The translations under genes were made by a program, and so were the position numbers. A stretch of 11,512 bases of DNA from Gemmatimonadota bacterium (GTDB lineage Bacteria > Gemmatimonadota > Gemmatimonadetes > Longimicrobiales > Longimicrobiaceae): positions 1-11,512 of the forward strand of contig JAFAYN010000473.1 of assembly GCA_019240375.1 (NCBI GenBank). The letters run 5' to 3'. The notes below the pieces were generated by a model. It worked only from the letters and a program-made list of their open reading frames with translations, did not search any database and was not told the origin of the DNA. Positions 6,446 to 11,512 of the stretch are shown here, in pieces (within the stretch, counting starts at the first letter, position 1; each line of letters opens with the position of its first letter).

Positions 6446-7474
6446 CTACGCCGCCCGGGCGGCCAGGCGGTCCACCACCCGGAAGAAGGCCAGCACCGCG
6501 TCGGGGTGGAACTTGCTCCCGGCCTCGCCGCGGAGCACCGGCTCCCACAGGTCGCGGGGGAGGTCGCCGCGGTACGAGCGGTTGGAGGTCATCGCGTCGT
6601 AGGTGTCCACCACGCGGAGGATCCCCGCCAGCAGGAACTCCGGCTTCTCGGGCGAGATCCGGTCCGGGAGCTCGGCGTAGTCGGTGTACTGGTTCTCGAT
6701 CAGCGGCACGGTGCGCCGCAGCGAGGGGACCGCGCCCACGATCTGCGCCCCGGTCTGCGTGTGCGAGCGGATCTGGTGCAGCTCCATCGGCGTCAGCGGC
6801 GTCGTCTTGTGGAGCAGGTCGAGCGAGACCCCGATCTTCCCGAGCTCGTGCAGCATCGCGGCGGTGTGCAGCAGGTCCACCTCCACGTCGTCCACCCCCA
6901 GCTCCAGCGCCACCTGGCGCGCCAGCTCCGCCACGCGCGAGCAGTGCCCCCGCATGTAGGGGTCCTTGGCCTCCATGGTCATCGCCAGCGCGGTCACCAT
7001 CTCCAGCTGCGCGTCGCGGATCGCCTGCTGGAGGCGCGCCGTCTCGCGGAGCATCTCCCCGCGCAGCGACTGCAGGTCGCGCCTGATCCCATCCATGGCC
7101 TCGGCCACCTCGCCGCGCACCCGCTCCGGGTCGAAGGGGCGGGGGAGGACGCCGAAGGGCTCCGTCCCGAAGGGCGAGCCGGACGAAAGCCCCGTGCCCC
7201 CGGTGAAGGGCGCGCCCTCGTCCACCACCGCCATGTGCCGGCCGAACTGGTTGAGCTGCCGGAAGCGGCGCAGGTACGAGATCCCCTCCAGCGACCCCTC
7301 CGAGCCCAGGTCCGTGATCAGCACGTCGGGGATGATCCCCTCCTCGAAGACGCTCAGCGCCTCCTCGCCGTCGGGGACGGTCAGGACCAGATGCCCCTCG
7401 GCGCGGATGGTCGGGTCCAGCTCCGCGATCACGTCGGTGCGGTCGCTCACCACCAGCACTCTACCGTGAAACAT
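6446..7474 (-). CDS. Response-regulator-like receiver fused to a degenerate HD-GYP domain
   Basis: This 342-residue protein has a receiver-like N-terminus (about 4-125) with D11 and candidate phosphoacceptor D55. The usual second acidic residue and the conserved Lys are replaced (S10, R112). A helical linker leads into an HD-GYP-type domain (about 155-340). Family hallmarks kept are H177 in GHCSRV, H209, K213, H238, D290 in VVDTYDAMTSNRSYR, and the C-terminal GSKFHPD. Key changes are HE instead of HD (E210) and the HHExxDGxGYP segment reduced to ENQYTDYAELP (260-270), which removes two metal-binding histidines. Active HD-GYP proteins hydrolyse cyclic-di-GMP; this one is probably inactive and may bind or scaffold instead. 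GGAGG at 7481-7485 sits six bases before the ATG and fixes the start. Transcription converges on the regulator gene. Confidence 0.85.
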   Translation of the reverse strand: MFHGRVLVVSDRTDVIAELDPTIRAEGHLVLTVPDGEEALSVFEEGIIPDVLITDLGSEGSLEGISYLRRFRQLNQFGRHMAVVDEGAPFTGGTGLSSGSPFGTEPFGVLPRPFDPERVRGEVAEAMDGIRRDLQSLRGEMLRETARLQQAIRDAQLEMVTALAMTMEAKDPYMRGHCSRVAELARQVALELGVDDVEVDLLHTAAMLHELGKIGVSLDLLHKTTPLTPMELHQIRSHTQTGAQIVGAVPSLRRTVPLIENQYTDYAELPDRISPEKPEFLLAGILRVVDTYDAMTSNRSYRGDLPRDLWEPVLRGEAGSKFHPDAVLAFFRVVDRLAARAA

Positions 7475-7569
7475 CGGACGCCTCCATGCAGGGGGTGCCC
7501 GGGAAATGGCTGGCTCCGGAACGGGAGTGGGATCTGGCGGTCATGGGGGAACGGTGGGTGTGGGGTAAG

Positions 7570-7596
7570 GCTTGCCGGTCCTTCCGTAAGGCAAGC
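7570..7596 (-). other. Leader stem-loop upstream of the HD-GYP-like gene
   Basis: GCTTGCC and GGCAAGC form a 7-bp stem around a 13-base loop that contains an alternative small stem CCTT/AAGG. It lies about 100 bases upstream of the start codon of the minus-strand gene, so it is in its leader or next to its promoter. It could be an operator or an RNA structure; the sequence alone does not decide. Confidence 0.35.
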
Positions 7597-7677
7597 GGTG
7601 GTCCACACGCGCACTAAACCTCCAAGTATTTGATAAATAAGGATTTATGGATGAGCGGGACGGGCGGGGCGGAGGCG

Positions 7678-7764
7678 GGATTCCGTACGCTTTCTCGACA
7701 CCGGCGCCGCCTTCGTGGGCGAACCCGTTGCGGAGCAACGACCTGGCACCGGTGTATGGAATCC
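7678..7764. other. Nested inverted-repeat element, possible structured RNA
   Basis: GGATTCC (7678-7684) pairs with GGAATCC (7758-7764). After an asymmetric bulge, ACACCGGCGCC (7698-7708) pairs with GGCACCGGTGT (7745-7755) with one mismatch. The enclosed part holds a perfect hairpin CGTTGC-GGA-GCAACG (7726-7740) and a short GCC/GGC pairing (7709-7711, 7718-7720). Four compatible helices in 87 bases with a branched top are more than expected by chance. I do not recognise a known RNA family. Confidence 0.4.
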
Positions 7765-7788
7765 GGACGGCGGGGTGGGGAAGCACGA

Positions 7789-7818
7789 CGCGCGGACCGA
7801 CCGTGGTCGGCCCGCGCG
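7789..7818 (-). terminator. Strong hairpin just past the small minus-strand gene
   Basis: CGCGCGG (7789-7795) with CCGCGCG (7812-7818) and CCGACC (7797-7802) with GGTCGG (7805-7810) form 13 pairs interrupted by one A-C mismatch. It begins 28 bases after the stop of the gene at 7846-8193, which fits a terminator. No T-run follows on the minus strand, so it may be a T-less hairpin terminator or a 3' stabiliser. Confidence 0.45.
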
Positions 7819-7845
7819 CTGCATCGTGGGGAGCGCGGTGTGGGG

Positions 7846-8193
7846 CTAACGGCGCTTCCGGTCGTCGCGGCGGGAGGGGTTCCGCTTCTGGTCGTCGCGG
7901 AACACGTTCTCGAAGCGGCCGCCGCGCACCACCACCCCGCGGGGGATGCTGGTCTCGGTTCGGGCCATGACGCGGTTGGCGACGATGGCGGCCACCGGGT
8001 CGGGGGGGGCCATCATCTCCAGGTACAGCTCGATCCCACGGTCGAGGTCCACCTCGTCGCCCAGGTCCTCCAGCAGGTCCAGGGCGTTGGCGACGTGGGT
8101 CTCGATGATCGCTTCTTCGGAGCGCGCGGCGGCGATCATGAGCTTCCGCTTCGCCTCGCCACTCAAACGTTTACGCAGCAGCCAGTTGAACAT
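7846..8193 (-). CDS. Small uncharacterised protein, 115 residues
   Basis: I do not recognise this family. The N-terminus is basic (MFNWLLRKRL) and is followed by a helical acidic stretch (about 24-62, with EEAIIETHVANALDLLEDLG). A short Pro-rich turn (63-66), another helix (67-80), and a strongly basic tail (RRDDRKRR) end the protein. There is no signal peptide or membrane segment, so it is probably cytosolic. The ATG at 8193 was chosen over one 57 bases upstream because GAGGAGG lies directly before it, although only two bases separate them. Translation-like composition, a good ribosome site and a hairpin after the stop support a real gene. It is divergent from the TPR gene, and the shared 215-bp region may co-regulate them. 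Confidence 0.65.
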   Translation of the reverse strand: MFNWLLRKRLSGEAKRKLMIAAARSEEAIIETHVANALDLLEDLGDEVDLDRGIELYLEMMAPPDPVAAIVANRVMARTETSIPRGVVVRGGRFENVFRDDQKRNPSRRDDRKRR

Positions 8194-8291
8194 AGCCTCC
8201 TCGGGTCCGGGACGCGGATGGAAGATGCCCGTTGGGGAGGCTCGGCGCAAGATCGGGTCCGCCGACGGGGTGGTAGCCCGGACCCGCCGGG

Positions 8292-8301
8292 ATTATATTT
8301 G
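8292..8301. promoter_or_regulatory. Candidate promoter core in the divergent intergenic region
   Basis: This short AT-rich island lies between divergent genes. Read on minus it contains a perfect TATAAT (8297 down to 8292), about 100 bases before the small gene. Read on plus it contains TATATTTG (8294-8301), an exact match to the Bacteroidota-type TAnnTTTG element, about 108 bases before the TPR gene. No convincing -35 or -33 element is visible on either side, so orientation is open. It is the only promoter-like core in this gap. Confidence 0.4.
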
Positions 8302-8408
8302 TGGGTGGCGTTTCCCGCGAAAGGCTCGCAGGGGCGCCGACCGGTCCGGCCCCTCCGCGGGCCGTCCGGGACGCCCGTAACTTCAGCTCGCAGTGCACCA
8401 GGGCTTCC

Positions 8409-9545
8409 ATGGCGAATCCTTTCCTCAGCTCCGAAGAATACGACGAGCGGGCTCACCGCTTCTACGAATCCGGCGAGTACGACCAGGCGCTCGAAGTGCT
8501 CAACGAGGGAATCATCCTCCACCCCGACTCGACCCTCCTGCACGTGGGGATCGGGTACGTGCGCATCGCCCGGGAGGAGTACGCCTGGGCGCGCCGCTCG
8601 TTCGAGACCGCGCTGGAGGTGGACGACGAGTACGAGGACGCGTGGGTCGGGCTGGGCGAGACGCTCCTCAAGTTCGGGGAGATCGAGGACGCCCTGCGCT
8701 GCTTCGCGCGGATCGACGCGATGGGCCTTTCCGACGACCTGGAGATCGGGCTGGCCGTGGGGCGGGCGCTGTACCGCGAGGGGCTCTTCACCCACGCCCG
8801 GCACCGCTTCACCGCGCTGGTGGCGGCGCACCCCGAGCACCCCGAGGTGGCGGCGGCGCGCGGGTACACCCTGCACGCCCTGGGCGACGACGTGGGCGCC
8901 CGGCGCGAGCTGCGGCGCGCCCTGCGCCTGGACCCGGAGCTGCACGAGGCGCGCATCTACCTGTCGCACCTCCTGTACGACCGCGGCGACACGGCCGGCG
9001 CGCTGCAGGAGCTGGAGCGGGTCCCGCCCGCCGAGCACTGGGACACCCTTTCGGTGTGGCGCTTCATCGACCTCAAGTGCTCGCTGGAGGGGGTGCAGGA
9101 GGGCGACGCGTCGCTGGCGCCCTGGCATGCCCGGCTGGAGGAGCTGGAGGGGGAGCCGGACGAGATCGAGCACCTGCTCGCCGAGGTAGAGGCCGCCTTC
9201 GAGATCGGCTCCACCGAGCCCGCGGAGCGTCCGCTGGCGCTGGCCGAGCAGGTGGAGCGGCTGACCCGCGCCCTTCCGCCTGCGCCGAGCTTCCCGCAGG
9301 TGGGTCCCGGGGAGGCCGCCCACCGCGTGAGCACCGAGGAGGGGCGGGTGTTCAGCGGGAGCTGGGAGGAGATCGTGGTGGCGATGCGCGACGCCTCGTC
9401 CCACCCCGGTGACTCGCTCGCGGCGTTCATGCTGCGCTCCGCCGAGCGGGTCCGGGAGCGCACCGGCCGGCGGCTCCCCTGCGACGACGCGGAGTCGTTC
9501 GTGCGGGGGATCGCGGAGATGGGGCTGGTTCGGATCGATTCGTAG
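8409..9545 (+). CDS. Cytosolic tetratricopeptide repeat protein
   Basis: This 378-residue protein has no signal peptide or membrane segment. About six TPR-like helix pairs span residues 8-207, seen from the recurring pattern of a small residue near position 8, GxY or GDxxxA turns, and acidic-Pro repeat ends (for example HPD at 38-40, HPE at 141-143, LDPE at 174-177). After a linker there is a distinct C-terminal region (about 305-378) with FSGSWEEIVVAMRDAS and a Cys/Asp-rich turn, not TPR and not recognised. TPR proteins scaffold protein complexes; no partner is evident. The ATG at 8409 was chosen because the first TPR begins at once; an in-frame ATG at 8301 would add 36 residues of poor composition and overlap the promoter-like core. 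The gene ends in a strong terminator, so it is probably monocistronic. Confidence 0.85.
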   Translation: MANPFLSSEEYDERAHRFYESGEYDQALEVLNEGIILHPDSTLLHVGIGYVRIAREEYAWARRSFETALEVDDEYEDAWVGLGETLLKFGEIEDALRCFARIDAMGLSDDLEIGLAVGRALYREGLFTHARHRFTALVAAHPEHPEVAAARGYTLHALGDDVGARRELRRALRLDPELHEARIYLSHLLYDRGDTAGALQELERVPPAEHWDTLSVWRFIDLKCSLEGVQEGDASLAPWHARLEELEGEPDEIEHLLAEVEAAFEIGSTEPAERPLALAEQVERLTRALPPAPSFPQVGPGEAAHRVSTEEGRVFSGSWEEIVVAMRDASSHPGDSLAAFMLRSAERVRERTGRRLPCDDAESFVRGIAEMGLVRIDS

Positions 9546-9571
9546 CGGCGTCCCCGGCCCGCCTCGCGAAG

Positions 9572-9602
9572 AAAGCGCCTCCCGGCCTCCGGGGGGCGCT
9601 TT
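9572..9602 (+). terminator. Intrinsic terminator of the TPR gene
   Basis: Fourteen-base arms (9572-9585 and 9589-9602) pair fully with one G-U, closed by a CCT loop. The stem begins with AAA and ends with TTT. It starts 27 bases past the stop codon. The T-run is only three bases before CC, but stem length and position make a terminator by far the best reading. The A/T flanks would let it work in both directions. Confidence 0.8.
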
Positions 9603-9702
9603 CCGCTTGTGCCCGCTACTTGCAGAAGGTGGACGGAATCCAGCACCGGGACCCGCGCCGCCTGCGCCCCGGTGACCTGTCGAACCGTCGCCGGAGGCAC
9701 GC

Positions 9703-10815
9703 GTGGTCGCGAACATGGGGGGAGACGAAGCGGCGCTGAAGCCGCTGCGAGGGGCCGTGGACGCGGTGGCGGTGCTCCGCGGGGGGAGCGCGGACCCGGG
9801 GGTGCGCCGGACGGCGCTCCTGCAGCTCACCGAGGCGCTGGAAGCCTCCATCCGCCGCCTCCTCCGCGACGACCCGCAGGCGCCCATGGAGCTCCGCCTC
9901 CGCGCCCTGGCCCCGGACGAGCTTCCCGCGTCGGAGCTGATGGGCGAGCTGCGGCGGCGCGACCGCATCTCCATCGAGCTGGCCGCCGCCTTCCACGAGC
10001 TGGGGGCGCGTGCCCGGCGGGTGCACGGCGGCGAGGCGCCCGAGCCCGGGGACGTGGAGCTGGCGCTGCGCACGGCGGAGCGGCTGGAGTGGGAAGCGAC
10101 CGCCATCCCACCGGCCCCGCCGGTCCCCGCGCCCGAGGAGCCGGTGTTCACCGAGGACGGGACGCTGGTGCACCCGGTCCGCGCCTCGACCCCGGCGCCG
10201 CGCCACGAGCGTATCTGGGTGATGGTCGCCCTCGTGCTGTTGCTGATCGCGGCGGTGGGGCTGGTGTTGCGGGGGCGCGCCGACGATCGCGGGCTGGACG
10301 AGGGGGTGGCGCTGTTCCGCAGCGGCGACCGCGACCGGGCCACGGCCCAGTTCCGCGCCTACGCCGAGAAGCACCCCAAGGACCCGACCCCGCGGCTGTA
10401 CCTGGCGCGGATCCACAGGCGCGCCGGACGGTACCAGGACGCGCTGAGCGAGCTGCGGCTGGGGCTGAAGGCGGCTCCGGACGACCCGGGGCTGCACCAG
10501 GAGCTGGGCTTCCTCCTGCTCGACACCGGCCACCCCAACGAGGCGGCGGACCGCTTCCGGACGGCGCTCCGGCTCGACCCGAAGTCGTCGGAGGCGTACA
10601 TCGGGATGGTGCGCGCGCTGCGGACCTCCGGCCGGATGACGGAGGCGGAGCGGGTGCTCGCCCAGGCGCCCCCGGAGGTGAGGGCGCTGGTCGCCAGCCA
10701 GCCGCCCGTGGCCGCACCGGGCACCGTCCCCGGGACCCTGGCTCCCGGCACCGTCGGCGTGCCCGGGACGACCCCGGCGATGCCGCTGGACTCCGCCGCC
10801 ACCTCTATGCCCTGA
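9703..10815 (+). CDS. Single-pass membrane protein with HEPN-like N-terminal helices and C-terminal TPRs
   Basis: This 370-residue protein has three parts. Residues 10-135 form an all-helical region with RDRISIELAAAFHELGAR followed by RVHGG; R103 and H108 fit the RX4H pattern of HEPN-like domains, though the usual polar residue after Arg is absent. A Pro-rich linker (136-168) leads to one membrane segment (about 171-189, flanked by R170 and R190). Beyond it lie about three TPR units (196-320) and a low-complexity tail rich in Pro, Gly and Thr with repeated PGT (339-357). The N-terminus is probably cytosolic and the TPRs outside the inner membrane, as judged from the basic residues on both sides, so topology is uncertain. 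The GTG at 9703 was chosen over the ATG at 9715 because GGAGG (9693-9697) lies five bases before it. The next gene follows after 31 bp, so they probably form an operon. Confidence 0.85.
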   Translation: MVANMGGDEAALKPLRGAVDAVAVLRGGSADPGVRRTALLQLTEALEASIRRLLRDDPQAPMELRLRALAPDELPASELMGELRRRDRISIELAAAFHELGARARRVHGGEAPEPGDVELALRTAERLEWEATAIPPAPPVPAPEEPVFTEDGTLVHPVRASTPAPRHERIWVMVALVLLLIAAVGLVLRGRADDRGLDEGVALFRSGDRDRATAQFRAYAEKHPKDPTPRLYLARIHRRAGRYQDALSELRLGLKAAPDDPGLHQELGFLLLDTGHPNEAADRFRTALRLDPKSSEAYIGMVRALRTSGRMTEAERVLAQAPPEVRALVASQPPVAAPGTVPGTLAPGTVGVPGTTPAMPLDSAATSMP

Positions 10816-10846
10816 GCTTTCCGACCGACCCTTTCACACGGACCGC

Positions 10847-11512
10847 ATGGACCCCCTCGATCGCCTGTACTGGCGGCTGGTGGAGAGCCTTCGCCGCGAG
10901 CGCCCGGGCGATGCCTGGGAGATGACGATCGCGGAGATCTACCAGCAGTACGTCCCGTACCGCACCGTCCGCGCCGAGCTGGGCTTCGCGGAGCTGGCCG
11001 CCTACGAGCACGCGCTCCTCCGCCTCCTGGCGGGGGAAAAGGAGTACGTGTCGCTGGACCTTCCCGAGGTGCAGGACGAGCTGCGCCGCGAGCTGCGCGC
11101 CCCCAACCCGATCCTGGGGCTGTACCGCGACTACGCGGCGGTGGGGGTGCGGGTGAACCCCGCGTCCCTGGCCATGTCGCCGAGCCTCGCCCCGCCGCCC
11201 GCGGTCCCGGCCATGCGGGTGGCGCCGCCCCCGCCCGCGCAGGCTCCCGAGCCCGCGGCGCGGAGCGTGCCGGTGGAGGACCGGACCGAAGAACCCCCCC
11301 GGCGGCCGACGCTGTGCCGGGGCTGCCGCACCCCGCTCCCCGAGGGGCGGGAGGTGCGCTTCTGCCCCTTCTGCGGGACGACGCAGCGCGCGCTCCCCTG
11401 CCAGGAGTGCGGCGAGATGGTGGAGCCGGACTGGAAGTTCTGCGTGAGCTGCGGAACCCCGCAGCAGTCCCCGGCCACGCCGCAGGCGGAGCGGGGCGGG
11501 GGGAGGGAAGCG
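10847..11512 (+). CDS. Double zinc-ribbon protein, partial at the 3' end
   Basis: The frame is open from the ATG at 10847 to the window end (222 codons, no stop), so the protein is incomplete. Residues 1-110 are a helical region of unknown family. A Pro/Ala-rich linker (112-153) follows. Two zinc ribbons come next: C157, C160, C173, C176 (CRGC...CPFC) and C185, C188, C199, C202 (CQEC...CVSC). Such paired ribbons are common in bacterial proteins where they mediate protein or nucleic-acid contacts; specific function cannot be read here. The last residues are low complexity (Pro, Gln, Gly, Arg). It lies 31 bp after the membrane TPR gene on the same strand and probably shares its transcript. The ribosome site is weak (ACGGA before the ATG). 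Confidence 0.8.
   Translation, partial: MDPLDRLYWRLVESLRRERPGDAWEMTIAEIYQQYVPYRTVRAELGFAELAAYEHALLRLLAGEKEYVSLDLPEVQDELRRELRAPNPILGLYRDYAAVGVRVNPASLAMSPSLAPPPAVPAMRVAPPPPAQAPEPAARSVPVEDRTEEPPRRPTLCRGCRTPLPEGREVRFCPFCGTTQRALPCQECGEMVEPDWKFCVSCGTPQQSPATPQAERGGGREA

Larger units (their letters stand above)
7475..7845. other. Intergenic region upstream of the HD-GYP-like gene
   Basis: This 371-bp stretch lies between two minus-strand genes and contains no convincing gene. It must hold the promoter of the HD-GYP-like gene. The best candidate zone is an AT-rich island at about 7625-7650 (TATTTGATAAATAAGG on plus), striking in a region of about 70% G+C, but no clean -35/-10 pair can be assigned. 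Between it and the gene is a stem GCTTGCC/GGCAAGC (7570-7576 and 7590-7596) that would lie in the leader. Two further structures at 7678-7764 and 7789-7818 are listed separately. Confidence 0.6.

Noticed and set aside
4453..7086. Long plus-strand frame crossing the regulator gene and the palindrome region
   Set aside because: It is out of frame with the NtrC-type gene, low complexity, and runs through stem-loop DNA and into the antisense of the HD-GYP-like gene.
7678..7764. Terminal inverted repeats of an insertion sequence
   Set aside because: The enclosed segment is far too short for a transposase and no flanking target duplication is visible.
7541..7786. 81-residue minus-strand frame in the intergenic region
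   Set aside because: It crosses the AT-rich island and the nested inverted repeat, has no ribosome site, and its product has no protein-like pattern.
8163..10343. Long minus-strand frame opposite the two TPR genes
   Set aside because: Composition is low complexity (Ser, Arg, Ala), it spans a strong terminator and two real plus-strand genes, and it shows no recognisable domain.

Overview
The window is about 70% G+C and reads like a member of the Gemmatimonadota, possibly Longimicrobiaceae. That placement is an inference from base composition, the two-component and TPR proteins, and an intergenic stretch full of G/C-rich palindromes. No rRNA or other taxonomic marker is present. There are seven protein genes, the last cut by the window edge, plus one recognisable RNA element.

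Left part (1-5746, plus strand): a leader carrying a GEMM-I (cyclic-di-GMP class I) riboswitch at about 36-105, then a possible long-range terminator stem. Next comes a 1354-residue soluble hybrid histidine kinase with the order REC-LOV-GAF-PAS-PAS-PAS-PAS-HisKA-HATPase-REC. The LOV domain keeps the photoactive cysteine. The N-terminal receiver has lost its phosphoacceptor Asp. A sigma-54-dependent NtrC-type response regulator follows 67 bp later. Together they look like a light- and redox-responsive signalling module whose synthesis is tuned by a cyclic dinucleotide and whose output is sigma-54 transcription.

Middle (5747-6445): about 700 bp without a gene, between convergent genes, packed with at least seven stem-loops and short direct repeats. 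The minus-strand gene 6446-7474 encodes a receiver fused to a degenerate HD-GYP domain. Its upstream intergenic (7475-7845) holds an AT-rich island, a nested inverted-repeat element that could be a structured RNA, and a strong hairpin just past the end of the next minus-strand gene.

Right part (7846-11512): a small uncharacterised minus-strand gene is divergent from a cytosolic TPR protein that ends in a strong intrinsic terminator. A second two-gene plus-strand unit then begins: a single-pass membrane TPR protein with a HEPN-like N-terminal helical region, and a partial protein with two zinc ribbons.

The most notable observation is the riboswitch directly ahead of a LOV-containing hybrid kinase, with a degenerate HD-GYP protein nearby. 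It links second-messenger and blue-light input in one locus.
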